Assembly (NCBI GenBank): GCA_026018925.1
Contig: JAKSZU010000009.1
Location: forward strand, 38,709,194 to 38,773,193
Source: Tupaia tana
Taxonomy: Eukaryota; Chordata; Mammalia; Scandentia; Tupaiidae
DNA length: 64,000 nucleotides
Reading direction: 5' to 3'
Made by a program: the position numbers and the translations under genes. A model generated the notes under the pieces. That model was not told the DNA's origin, searched no databases, and worked only from the letters and a program-made list of their open reading frames with translations. Shown here piece by piece: positions 33,542-44,312 of this stretch (position 1 is its first letter; each line of letters opens with the position of its first letter).

Positions 33542-33896
33542 AACTTGCTTCTAAACACCTACCTCTCCAGATTCTCTTGGAGTCACTTTATTGCCTTACC
33601 GATTCTCAGATCAATGAATGACTTGAATAAGATCTTGACATGTGTTAATTTTATATTTGTATGAATTACATTCCTTACTTTTTGAAAGTTCTACTTTGTC
33701 ATAGAGATTAAGAAGAAAAAAAAAAAAAACATTGTTTCAGAGGGCTGCCCTGTAAAATTATGTTAAAAGGTTTACTTGCTCTGGCAAGTAGCTGCTGTTA
33801 AATCTGCATATTCATGTGGGAAGAAGAAATGAAATTTAATTTCAATCCTGGCCTGCATGATGAGCTACAAGTAAACAGATGTATTACACAGAGATA

Positions 33897-33966
33897 TTGG
33901 ATGGTTGGAAAAGGCATGTCACATTTTTACATGGGGAAATACGTCACGACTTTTCTGATGATCCAA
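33897..33966. mobile_element. TA-flanked MITE, copy 5
   Basis: 70 bp. Ends ttggatggttggaaaaggca and the complement of ttggatcatcagaaaagtcg. TA at 33895-33896 and 33967-33968. Confidence 0.8.
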
Positions 33967-34035
33967 TATATCAAAAAAAAAATTATTGCTCTCTATCATG
34001 ATGATGTCAAGAGAGCCAATTACATTTGCCACAGA

Positions 34036-34921
34036 GATGAATTATATTGTACCAAACTTTTCTGTTTTATAGATGTAAAGTTTAGAGACAGTGGCATAAT
34101 CAATGTTCCAACCAGTGATATGAAATAGCTCTACAGGAATTAAATGTTTCCATTTTGAGGAAAACACAAGCTATCAAATGCAAAGGTACACATTCTAGAT
34201 GTTTACACAAAATGAAACCCATAATGAGCATAAGGAAAGCATAGGACATGTCTTAAAATGCTAATTCCTTATAAATGTTAGATTTTTTCTTCCAGCATTG
34301 ATAGCAGTGGGGCACCAACTTTGCATATCTATGATTTAAAAAGAAAATGAAAAATTCTACTGTCTAACAAAATGTATAATACATTGGTTTTAAGAAATAC
34401 AAGTTATCTAGCTGTCATAACTGCCTATTAAGGGTAGTATTGAGTCTATTATATTGTACAAGAAGTTAGTGAACCGATACTTTTAATGTACCTGATGCTA
34501 TTGGGTTGTTGTAAAAGACATATTTTTTCTATGCTTTTTGGTGCAAAACTGTGTTGTGACTTTTCCGATGACCCAATATCATGTTTTTCAAAATCAAACC
34601 CTTTATTTTATTTCATTTCAGTTTATTTATTTATGTATTTGTTTATTGGAGAGAATTTTGCTATAGGGCACATGCACTCACCAGAGAAAAAGTGAGGCAG
34701 AAAGCGAGAAATCACTCCCCAGGGGTATAACCATGCCACAATCCCTTTGTCTCCTCTCAGGATTTTGGGCATGCACACAGACGCACTCTACGTGAGTTTT
34801 AAGTCATCAGGTCTGGGATTCGAAGATGAATTATATTATACCAAACTTTTCTGTTTTATAGGTGTAAAGTTTAGAGACAGTGGCGTAATCAACGTTCCAA
34901 CCAGTGATATGAAACAGCTCT
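34036..34921 (+). repeat. 97-bp direct duplication (34036-34132 and 34825-34921)
   Basis: The two units differ at about five positions, all transitions. The second unit lies inside a SINE, between the words for ggattcgaa and tggttgacta that are normally joined. The first unit lies in plain DNA, so the second is the copy. Confidence 0.93.
34501..34576. mobile_element. TA-flanked MITE, copy 6
   Basis: 76 bp. Ends ttgggttgttgtaaaagaca and the complement of ttgggtcatcggaaaagtca. TA at 34499-34500 and 34577-34578. Confidence 0.8.
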
Positions 34922-34974
34922 GGTTGACTATGTGGGAGTCCAGCGACATAACCATTATGATATCTGCTGGTCCC
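34618..34974 (-). mobile_element. tRNA-derived SINE, long type, carrying a 97-bp insertion
   Basis: Antisense copy with a (TTTA)n tail complement. 97 foreign bases lie in its B-box region (34825-34921). Confidence 0.9.
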
Positions 34975-35002
34975 AACTCCTTTATGTTAAATTACAAAAG
35001 GT

Positions 35003-35180
35003 AGAACCAGCTGTGTGGCTCAAGGGTAATGCAATGATCTACAATGTTAAACCCACGTAAAAAGGCCGAAGGTTCACATCCCGGGGTCTTCCTGTGTACA
35101 CCTGGCATGCACATGCCCCTCATCCTGGTTGGCTGAGGCTGGGAGTTTTATGGGAGAAATAAATAAACTTTTAAAAAAGT
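35003..35180 (+). mobile_element. third-type tRNA-related SINE
   Basis: Different head from the main family: 'accagctgtgtggctcaagg', B-box-like 'ggttcacatcccgg', and 3' part 'catcctggttggctgaggct'. Relatives at 51212, 56728 and, antisense, 49731 and 33016. Confidence 0.68.
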
Positions 35181-35199
35181 TTTTAAAAATAAGAAGTGT

Positions 35200-35475
35200 A
35201 GGAACCAGCAGGTGGTATAAAGTTATGTTGTTGGACTCCCACGGAGTCGACTGTGGTTCAAGTCCTGTACTTGAAGGCTTAAAATTCACATGGGGTGCAC
35301 ATGCATGTGTGCCCAAGATTCCAAGAAGAGAATGGAGGAGAAGGGATTTCAGTGTGGCCAGCCCCTCCCGGGGGGGGGGCATGATTTCTCACTTTCTGTT
35401 TCTCTGTCTCTCTCTGTCTCTCTGGCAAGTGCACGTGCCCTATAGGAAGAATTTCTCTTAAAAAATAAAATAAAA
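35200..35475 (+). mobile_element. tRNA-derived SINE, long type
   Basis: Diverged copy with a G run and 'tgccctataggaagaatttc' at its 3' end, followed by an AAAAT tail. Confidence 0.87.
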
Positions 35476-35530
35476 TAAGAAACATTAACAGCCTCACTGG
35501 GGAAAAATCCTGACATGAGTACAAATAACT

Positions 35531-35793
35531 TTTTTTTTTTTGAGAGGTTTTTGCTATAGGGAGCATGCGCTCGCCAGACAGACAGACAGAGACAGAGAGA
35601 TAGAAAGCGAGAAATCACCCCCCAGGGGGGATGGCCATGCCGCAATCCTTTCTCCTCCATTCTCCTCTTGGGATCTTGGGCATGCATGAACACACGCCCG
35701 GCATGAGTTTAAGCCACTGGGTCCAGGACTCGAACCGTGGTCGACTACGTAGGAGTCCAGCAACATAGCCATTACGCTAACTGCTGGTCCCAA
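35531..35793 (-). mobile_element. tRNA-derived SINE, long type
   Basis: TSD tacaaataact at 35520-35530 and 35794-35804. Confidence 0.93.
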
Positions 35794-35814
35794 TACAAAT
35801 AACTCTTTACTGTT

Positions 35815-36083
35815 TTTTTTTTTTTCTTTTTTTGGAGAGGTTTTTGCTATAGGGCGCGTGCACTCGCCAGACAGACAGAGAGAGACAGAGAGATAGAAAG
35901 CAGGAAATCACCCCCCAGGGGGGATGGCCACGCCGCAATCCCTTCTCCTCCATTCTCCTCTCGGGATCTTGGGCACGCACGCACACGCGTCCGGCGTGAG
36001 TTTAAGCCACCGGGTCCGGGACTCGAACCGCGGTCGACTACGTGGGAGTCCAGCGACATAGCCATTACGCTAACTGCTGGTCC
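35815..36083 (-). mobile_element. tRNA-derived SINE, long type, young
   Basis: It lies only ~20 bp from the preceding SINE, with its own TSD ctttactgtt (35805-35814 and 36084-36093). CpG sites are nearly all intact (ccgcggtcgactacg), pointing to a recent insertion. Confidence 0.94.
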
Positions 36084-36093
36084 CTTTACTGTT

Positions 36094-36984
36094 AAATTTT
36101 ACCTATTCGGCAAGAGACTTAGACTCTATATTTATTAAACAGGAAGGAAATACAAACAGAAGGGGAAAAACCACTGTCATTTGGGGAGAATATGCTATCA
36201 CAATAGACAAATATGATAGCATGTCTTTTCCAGTAGCATTATGCAAAAATGCAGCCATTGCAATCTATATAATCAGAATTAAGTATGCCATTGAAGGAAG
36301 AAGCCCTGCAACTAATCATGATACCCACTTACATGGCCTACAGTGCCTGTCATTAAAGATGATACTTGATGATAATATGCTCTTTAGAATTGTAGTGTTT
36401 AATTAAAAGTACCAATAAAATGACAAGAGACAGGAAAAGGGCAGAATTCCCCCATGTAATTGAAAGTTACTGTCATTTGTTTTCTCTCATTTGAAATAGT
36501 TCATAGCAGCATAGAAAATAGCCCTTTTTCCTAAAAAGATGACAGCACCAATGTTCTTCCTTAAGGTGAGCACCCTTGGGTAATACTCCCTTGTTTTAAA
36601 ACATTTAGACTTTGCTGACAGTGTACATTTGTACCCATATACTCTGTAGACAAAGTAAGGGAATTTTTCTATATATCTCCTGGTTGATTGAATTCTAACA
36701 TTTTATCTTGACTTTATTGTTTTTTAGCCTACTGGGAAACCTGTAGTGATTCAATAGCAAGATAATATTAAACTCTGTTCCCTCCTACTTAGATTCATAT
36801 ATTTTGAGTATGACATGTTGAATTTACCTTTAAAATTAAAGTTTAAACAACTTAGTGTATATAATGTTACAAATAGTTGAAACAATAGGTATACTACTTA
36901 CCCTGATTTAATAATAACACATTATATTCCTGTGCTGAAAAATCACATTGCAACAATGATTAGGTTAATAAAAAAGTAGTAATT
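36094..36984. other. unassigned DNA
   Basis: About 900 bases without a recognised repeat, gene or RNA. Confidence 0.4.
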
Positions 36985-37640
36985 AAAATTTTTAATTGTA
37001 TATATTTAAGATATATAACATGGTGTTTTGATATACATAGTGAAATGATCACTACAGTCAAGTCAATTAACACATTAATCTCACACAGTTATGTCTTTTT
37101 TTCTGGTAAGAATACCTCAAATCTCTCTTAGGGAAATTCCAGCATATGATAAAATATTAATAACATTGTGCTCATTGTGCTGTATATTTCTAGACATAAT
37201 TATTATTCTTAACTACAACTTCGTACTTATTGAACAAGATCTATTCCCTCCAAAAATGTCCAGCAGTTATATGAAAAGGTGCTTAACATCCTTAATCTTT
37301 CAGGAAAATGCAAATCAAAACCACCTTGAGATATCATCACATCACACCTGTTAGGATTGCTATTATCAAAAACACAAGAGCTAAATGTTGGCCGGGGTAT
37401 GAGAGAAGGGAACCCTCAATATACTGCTGGTGAGGATGTAAATCGCTATAGTCTTACAGACAACAGTATGAAGGTTCCTTAAAAGATTAAACAGAGAACT
37501 ACATATGATCCAGCAATCCCACTTCTGGATATATACCCAGAGGAAATGAAACTAGTACTTGATGGAAAAATCTGTATTCCAAGGGATGGAAACAAACGAA
37601 ATGTCAATGTCTATTGATGGATGAATAGATAAGGAAATTG
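36985..37640 (-). mobile_element. L1 (L1M-type) 3' end with inverted 5' part
   Basis: 36985-37255 is antisense L1 3' UTR ('tatatttaagatatataaca', 'gtgaaatgatcactacagtc'). 37265-37640 is sense ORF2 3' end ('gatccagcaatcccacttct', 'gttaggattgctattatcaa'). The head-to-head order fits twin priming during insertion. Confidence 0.75.
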
Positions 37641-37644
37641 TGGT

Positions 37645-37864
37645 ATATATACAGCTATGCATTGCTTAAAATGGGGATATATTCTGAGAAATGTACTGTT
37701 AGGCGATTGTTTTGTTGTGCAAATATCATAGAGTGTACTTATACAAAACTAGATGTTATAGCCTACTACACACCTAGGCCATATAGTATGGTCTATTATA
37801 ATCATATGAGACCACCATCATATATGTGTTCTGTCACTGTCCAAAATATTGTTATATGGTGCAT

Positions 37865-37870
<6 letters not shown>
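37645..37870 (+). mobile_element. Zombi-like (Tigger group) DNA transposon, internally deleted
   Basis: Terminal words 'cagctatgcattgcttaaaa' and 'tggtgcatgacta' form complementary ends, and 'tagagtgtacttatacaaaa' with 'agcctactacacacctaggc' is the known subterminal sequence. No transposase frame remains. Confidence 0.65.
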
Positions 37871-37933
<63 letters not shown>

Positions 37934-37980
37934 TATATACACACACATATATACACATACACACGCACACACACACTCAC
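37871..37980. repeat. (TA)n(CA)n microsatellite
   Basis: About 20 TA units followed by CA runs with TA interruptions, at the 3' end of the Zombi-like element. Confidence 0.95.
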
Positions 37981-38196
37981 ATTCATAATGGAATATTAAA
38001 GTTAAATTTTTCACTCTTTCCTACTTTCTTTTTAAATGGTGAGAAGCTCAAATTTATTCTGATAAACTATAAGGAAAAGTTCATATTGCACACTCTGATA
38101 AAACAGAATTTCTCAGCAAAGTTGTCTTATCCTATAGTGTCACTTTTCACACCTAGCAAAATACAGGAGAAATTCTAGTTAAAATTATAATTTATT

Positions 38197-38360
38197 GGAA
38201 CCAGCAGGTGGCATGGTGGTTAAGGCACCGGACACTCCCACATCGCTGACCACGATTCAAGTCCTGGACCTGATGGCTTGCTTTCTCACTTTCTTTCTCT
38301 CTCTCTGATTAAAATAAATGAATGAATAAATAAAATTAAATACATAATTCTTTAAAAAAT
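38197..38360 (+). mobile_element. tRNA-derived SINE, short type
   Basis: TSD aattataatttatt at 38183-38196 and 38361-38374. Confidence 0.92.
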
Positions 38361-38374
38361 AATTATAATTTATT

Positions 38375-38805
38375 TTTCAAACCTTACACCAAAATGTTCT
38401 TCCTGATGGAATAAAATTATTCCATGACCAATTACCCACCTGTAGTTGTCACTGTAGATATAGCACCTATGAACAGAAAGACACTATTCAATCCTCTTAC
38501 TAATTATCATCCCATACATATGCCATCAGACTGCCTAGGATTTTTAAAGACATTCCAAATGCTAATGATAGCTTTTTCTAAAAACGTTTTGAGTATGTTA
38601 AATAGCTCACAGTTTGCATCACATCAAAAAAGCAAAGCATATCTAATATATATGTATGTGTGTGTGTGTGTACATATAGTGTGTGTGTGTACATATATAT
38701 ATATATATATGTACACACACACACATACACACACACACATACACATCACACTGAAAAGTCTTTTTCACTTATTGATAGTGTTACCAAAGCCAAAAACAGA
38801 TAGTT
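38375..38805. other. unassigned DNA with a palindromic microsatellite
   Basis: 38650-38745 is TG/TA/CA repeat arranged as an inverted repeat (GTGTGT ... ATATAT ... ACACAC). The rest is unassigned. Confidence 0.7.
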
Positions 38806-40240
38806 TTTTTTTTATTTTTACATTTAATCATTGCACCTCTCTACCGTGTACAACATGGTTTTTCCCAGCATGAATACAGTGCACATTAGTCAAAACAATG
38901 ATGTTACCATATACATTATCATCAAGAGACAACTTTTCATTTTTGTGTCTATTAAGTGTGTTGTTTGTTCCCTGAATCCCTCCCTTCCGCCCTCAATTAC
39001 TCATTCCCATTACCTCTCCCATACTGTCTCTAGTATCTGCAGTTGCCTTCCCTGCCATTATACCTTCCAGTTCTTTCAGTTTTTTTTTTTTTTTTCAATT
39101 ATCAGCTCATAAAGTTTTTAACAATAGGGAGCATAGATTCTATTCAGGGTTGGATCAAGGGTGGGTCTCGTGCAGTTCCGCAATTGTAGGTGAATCTCCA
39201 TAGAATACAGTTTCAGGAAAGCAGTTCTGGAAAACAGAGATGATTATCAGTTGATGTGGCACAGCATCCATCTTGTGATTACCGGGAATGGTGTTGCGGG
39301 GATCTGCAGCGTGAGTCATCCTCGGGTATCTGGCTTCCTTAAGAATGGTAGAGTAGTTCTTGTTTTTCCCTGAGGTAATGCAGGGCTGGTAACCATCATC
39401 TTCTCACTGTCCATAGGCAGAGAAATCCTCCTATACAATATGTTTCTCAGTTGGTTTAAGACAGCCAAAGTCTCTTTCTGTTGCTTGTAGTTGCGAGTTC
39501 TTAGTCCTAGCTTTTGGCTTCAGTTTGCCGCCTGCAGCCGGTGGCCACGCGCAGGCACAGGCCCGGTGGCCATGCGCAGGCCCGGCGGCCACACGCAGGC
39601 GCAGGCCCGATGGCCACGCGCCAGCCTGGAGGCCATGCACCGGCCCAGGAGCCACACGCAGGCCCGGTGGCCACGCGCTGGGCCGGCGACCATGCGCAGG
39701 ACCGTCGGCCACATGCAGGCGCAGGCCTAGCGGCCACACTCAGAACCAGCAGCCTCGCGCAGGCCTGGGGGCCACGCGCTGGTCTGGCAATCACGCGCAG
39801 GCCCGGCGGCCACGCTCAGGCGCAGGCTCGGTGGCCGCGTACAGGCATGGTGGCCACGGGCAGGCACAGGGGCCACGCGTAGGCCCGGCGGCCACGCTCA
39901 TGCCACGCAGGCCCGGCAGCCATGTGCAGGCCCGGCGGCCATACGCAGGCCCGGCGGCTACACGCCAGCCCTGAGCGCGCGAATGTGCGCGGGATTCAGT
40001 GCCACCTCCCGCTCGCCCTCCCGGCCCAAGAAAGGAAGGACGGCGAGCTCGGCCGGTCCATGCCGTCGGCGCCGAGCTTGGGACACACTCAGCGCTGGAG
40101 AGGCAGCGGGGGCCGGGCGGTCCAGGCCGCGGCACGTGAAGCTGAGCCCCGGCTGGGGCATGCGAGGCAGAGCCCCGGACACGGCACGCGAGGCAGAGCG
40201 CCCGGGCTGCGCAGGTGCCCGGGCCGCCAATATAGACAGT
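38806..40240 (-). mobile_element. SVA-like composite retrotransposon (candidate)
   Basis: Read on the - strand: GC- and CpG-rich head (40230-39966), VNTR of 19/25-bp units (39965-39530), about 430 bp of moderate-GC sequence (39529-39096), a run of about 16 A (39095-39080), the shared L1-type 3' UTR (39079-38815) and an A tail. The likely TSD is acagatagttttt on the left against atagacagttttt on the right (11 of 13 match). No ORF1 or ORF2 is present. It could be an L1 whose 5' UTR is GC-rich and whose ORFs are deleted, rather than a true composite. Confidence 0.62.
39530..39965. repeat. GC-rich VNTR
   Basis: About 20 imperfect units of the form ggccacgcgcaggcccggc (19 bp), some with an extra gcgcag to make 25 bp. 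The absence of stops creates long chance frames on both strands. Confidence 0.93.
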
Positions 40241-40246
40241 TTTTCT

Positions 40247-40442
40247 TGGGGCCATCAGATGGCGTGGTGGTTAAAGGTGCTGGACTCCCACATGGCTGAC
40301 CATAGTTTGAATCCCAGACCTGATGGCTTGCTTTCTCACTTTCCCTCTCTCTCTTTTTCTGTCTCTCTGGTCAAATTAAAAAAATAATAATAATAATAAA
40401 TGAAATTAAATAAAATAATTATTTTTTTAAAAAGAAAGAGAA
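40247..40442 (+). mobile_element. tRNA-derived SINE, short type
   Basis: Inserted at the 5' edge of the composite element with TSD agtttttct (40238-40246 and 40443-40451). It therefore postdates it. Confidence 0.92.
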
Positions 40443-40451
40443 AGTTTTTCT

Positions 40452-40889
40452 AATTCAGGAAAAAAATATTATTCATGATAAAACTTTTATTTGGAAAAAC
40501 AAAGTTTAAATTATTTCCAATGACACACAGAGTATATTTCCTTCCTTGAATCTTCCAGTTGTAAATAACAAAATTTGTTCTAATGTAATCTTGAAGCATC
40601 AGAGTAGAGCTGACATTTCTTGATACATAAATAAATAAAATCTCAATGTAGCTTTTATACCTGGAATTCAAGACCCTTATCTTGAATAAATCTATCTGTA
40701 GTTCTTCGCACTCCCCCTACCAAAAATAACCACTTAGATATAAAAAAGACACAGTGATAATTATCTTCAGGGATAATCTTTTTGTTAGTGTTTTATAATG
40801 TATCAGAATCTGATACCTGTGATGGTAGTCTTACAAGCACCTGTTTTTTCTATAAGGTGGGCATTTGAAAACTCAATATAAGCATATCA
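40452..40889. other. unassigned DNA
   Basis: About 440 bases with no recognised feature. Confidence 0.4.
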
Positions 40890-41710
40890 TGTTTTGACTC
40901 AGGAGGACATAGAAAGCTTGCACAGACCCATAGCAACTAATGAAATTGAATCAGTAATAAATAACCTCCCAACAAAGAAAAGTCCAGGTCCTGAATAGCT
41001 TCACTGGTGAATTTGACAAAACTTTTAAAGAAGAGTTAAGCCCCATTCTACTCGAACTGTTTCTAGAGATCCAAAAGGAAGGAACCCTTCCAAATTCATT
41101 CTATGAAGTCTCCATCACCCTCATTCCCAAAACAGATAAAGATACAACACAAAAGGAAAACTACAGACCTATATCTCTGAATATAGATGCAAAAATTCTC
41201 AAAGAGATACTTGATAACCGTATTCAACAGCTTATAAACAAGATTATTCATCACAACCAGGTAGGCTTTATCCCAGGGATGCAAGTATGGTTCAACATAT
41301 GCAAAACCATAAATGCAATACACCATATTAACAGAAAGAAAGATAAGAACTATATGATCATTTCATTCGATGTGGAAGAAGCATTTGACAAAATACAACA
41401 TTTTTTAATAAATAAGACTCTCAGTAAAATCGGCATAGAAGGATCATTTCTCAGCATAATAAAAGCCATCTATGGGACCAGCAGTTAGCGTAATGGCTAT
41501 GTCACTGGACTCCCACGTAGTCGACCACAGTTCGTGTCCCAGACCTGGTGGCTTAAAACTCACGCCGGGTGTGTGTGCGTGCGTGCCCAAGATCCCATGA
41601 GGAGAATGGAGGAGAAGGGATTGTGGCGTGGCCATCCCCCCTGGGGGGTGATTTCTCGCTTTCTATCTCTCTGTCTCCCTCTGTCTTTCTGGTGAGCGCA
41701 TGCGTCCTAT

Positions 41711-41759
<49 letters not shown>

Positions 41760-41935
41760 AAAAAAAAGCCATCTATGAAAAATCTATAGCTAACATTATA
41801 CTGAATGGGGAAAAACTAAGTTTTTCCATTAAAAACTGGTACAAGACAAAGCTGTCCAATCTTTCCACTATTATTCAATATAGTACTGGAAGTCCTAGCT
41901 AATGTGATCAGACAAGAAAATGAAATAAAAGGCAG
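40890..41935 (+). mobile_element. L1 ORF2 fragment (reverse transcriptase region)
   Basis: Reads as the RT part of ORF2: 'aagtccaggtcctgaatagc', 'ctacagacctatatctctga', and the [12 protein letters not shown] word (41369-41404), the counterpart of the FD.EKAFDKIQH motif holding one catalytic Asp. Frames are broken and both ends are truncated. A SINE splits it. Confidence 0.9.
41475..41763 (+). mobile_element. tRNA-derived SINE, long type, inside L1 ORF2
   Basis: TSD aaaagccatctatg at 41461-41474 and 41764-41777. A tail of about 40 A suggests a recent insertion. Confidence 0.95.
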
Positions 41936-42719
41936 TGCATTTCAGCTTCTTAAAGGTATTAAAACAATGCAAATATTTTTGTGTAGAGTCCAATCACAAA
42001 TGTAAGTTTTCACAACCACAAATAATGCAAAAAAGTATATGAAGAAAAAATTTCTTCCAATGTTGTTCAACATATTTATTTATATTTACTTTCCCCTCCT
42101 TTAGGCCTTTCTCTCTTTTAGGATAATTGTTCAAGTTTGACTTTTTGTTATTTATAGAAATTTTTCTTTAACCTTCGCAAATTGTTATTTAAAGTTTCAT
42201 ATTAATTTCTAAGTTCTTTTCAAGTTGGAAAATTTATGTCAAGTTTCTTTTCCATGTGAGTTGTAAGATTAAGAAGAATTTTTTGCACACTAGCTTTTGT
42301 TGTGCCTCTCATCTACATATATTTGGTGCTTTGGCAAAATAATCTCTGTCTCTGTCCTTCATGTGTTTATATTTGGGTGGAACAGTGGGCAAGAATATCC
42401 ATGGAAGCCTTCCTACACTTGGACAGCTAGCAATAACTATTCACCAGAGAGACTAAGAAACACAAAAATATATCCCTTCTGTGTCCAACTAAATCATTTC
42501 ATGTATTGCCTCCCCACAGCTGGATCCTAAAATTGCCCTGAGTCATTCTAATATGAGGGAAGGTATAACAAATGGTAGTTTAAAATAACAATAGTCTTAA
42601 ACAACCAGGGCTAAATTATTATCTCATTGATGATTTCATTTTCTGCCTTTGACTTTTAAAAATTACTTTAATCTCCAATTTACATATAATACTTGTGCAT
42701 ATTTACGAGGTATAGTGTT
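41936..42719. other. unassigned DNA
   Basis: Nearly 800 bases without a recognised repeat. A 77-codon frame at 42297 has no motif I know. Confidence 0.4.
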
Positions 42720-42938
42720 TTAAGTTTTTTTCTTTTTTTGCCATAAGGTGCATGCACTCGCCAGAGAGAGACATAGTGAGAGGGAAAGAGAGAAATCACC
42801 CCAGGAGGGCTGGCCATGCTACAGTCTCTTCTCCATTCTTGTTTCGAGATTTTGGGCACAACTGGCATGATTTTCAGGCTGCCCGGTTCCAGGCTCAAAA
42901 TGCTGTCTGCTATGAGGCCAAGCCACCTGCTGGCCCCC
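42720..42938 (-). mobile_element. older tRNA-derived SINE
   Basis: Diverged antisense copy from 'gccataaggtgcatgcactc' to 'ccacctgctggccccc'. Confidence 0.82.
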
Positions 42939-43114
42939 AGTGTGGTTTTAAAAACATGAATGCATTGTGTAATAGGGTCAATCAGGGCACTAAACATATT
43001 CATTATCTTAGAAATTCATTGTTACTTTGTGTTGTGCATAGTTAGAAGAGAGGATTTTTTATTTTGAAGTATACTTTTTTTTTCAAAAAACTAAGAGTTG
43101 TCAATGTCTTCTCT

Positions 43115-43184
43115 CTTTTTTAAAACATTATTTAATTTTATTTATTATTATTATGTTTCAATTTGCTATAGGGCATGTGTGCTC

Positions 43185-43222
<38 letters not shown>

Positions 43223-43321
43223 AGAGAGAGGACAAGGAAGCAAGCCACCAGGTCTGGGACTTGAATCACTTCAACCATGTGGGAGTTGAGCACCTTAACC
43301 ACTATGCCACTTGCTGGCCTC
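43115..43321 (-). mobile_element. tRNA-derived SINE, short type, with (GA)n
   Basis: Antisense short form. Its CT stretch has expanded into a GA tract at 43186-43230. Confidence 0.87.
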
Positions 43322-43645
43322 AACCGGTATCTCCTCTTGATTTCAGTTGCTTTGTTTGACAAAGATACCATTTTACAGGATTTGGATTTTGTTTGTTTGT
43401 TTGTTTGGATGAAAGATTTACCTGTGACTGGTTTTCCATTTGGGCCATTCTGTCCATCGCAGTCTTAAATTTACAATACTGATGGGTGATTACTAGAACA
43501 ACATTCCCTACTTAGGCTCTAATTGAATGGTGGTGTCCACATTATACAGTTAGTATGTATCAAGCTATAGTACTTTGCTTTGTACATAATTATTACCTTT
43601 TAACTTCGGGATCAACTGCTTAATAGATGAGGCAAGTAGATAAAA

Positions 43646-43908
43646 TGTATTTATTTATTTATACTATAGGGTATGTGTGCTTTCTGGAAACAGAGAGAGA
43701 GAGAAAGACAGAGAGGGGGAAAGCAAGAAAGCCCCAATCTCAGGGGGGATGGGCATGTTGCAATCCCTTCTCTTTCATTCTCTCAGGATTTTGAACACAC
43801 ACGCACATGCACCCAGCATGTTTTTCAAGCTGCTGGGTCCAAAATGTAAATTGTGCAGTCAGCTATGTGGGATTCAGCTGCCTTAACCACTATATTACCT
43901 TGTTGGCC
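43646..43908 (-). mobile_element. older tRNA-derived SINE, long type
   Basis: Diverged antisense copy with a (TTTA)n tail complement and 'accaacaaggtaatatagtg' complement at its head. Confidence 0.83.
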
Positions 43909-44053
43909 CTCAATTTAATACCTAATTTTGCTTTATAGTTGTTTACCCAAAGTATCTTAGAGAGAGTTGCCATAATGTTTTTTTTTTTAATCAAATTTAC
44001 AGGTATGTTCTCCCCTCCCATAGGAGCACCAGAGCCTCTAATCAAAAAAAAAA

Positions 44054-44312
44054 AAATTAAGAGGGAATTTTGCTATAGGGTGCATGCGCTCACTGGAGAG
44101 ACAGAGAGTGACAAAGAGATAGAAAGTAAGAAATCATCCCCAAGGGAGGATAGACATGTGACAATCCCTTCTCCTTCATTCTCCTCTTGGGATTTTGAAC
44201 ATGCATGCACACACACCCGGCGTGAGTTTCAAGCCACTGGGTCCAGGACTGAAACTGTGGTCAACCATGTGAGAGTCCTGAGATGTAACCATTATGCTAT
44301 CTGCTGATCCTG
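44054..44312 (-). mobile_element. tRNA-derived SINE, long type
   Basis: Antisense copy, 'gaattttgctatagggtgca' to 'tatgctatctgctgatcc'. Confidence 0.88.

Larger units (their letters stand above)
33554..34617. other. unassigned DNA holding two MITEs
   Basis: A 104-codon frame (33814-34128) runs through a MITE and so is not a gene. Two MITEs and the source of a templated insertion are listed separately. Confidence 0.45.

Noticed and set aside
33814-34128. 104-codon open frame and its partial repeat at 34825
   Set aside because: It begins in plain DNA and crosses a MITE. The repeat is explained by a local templated duplication, and I found no protein family for it.
35815-36083. tRNA genes or a tRNA cluster
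   Set aside because: A and B boxes are present, but each lies in a SINE with tail and TSD. The cloverleaf is degraded and copies are dispersed.
39431-40387. Several overlapping long frames (up to 154 codons) rich in Ala, Gly, Pro, Arg and His on both strands
   Set aside because: They arise because the GC-rich VNTR has almost no stop codons in any frame. Period, composition and lack of any domain argue against a real protein.
43186-43230. CRISPR-like or satellite array in short direct repeats
   Set aside because: All short repeats are simple GA, TC, CA or TA microsatellites, or the 19/25-bp VNTR. There are no regular spacers, and the DNA is eukaryotic.
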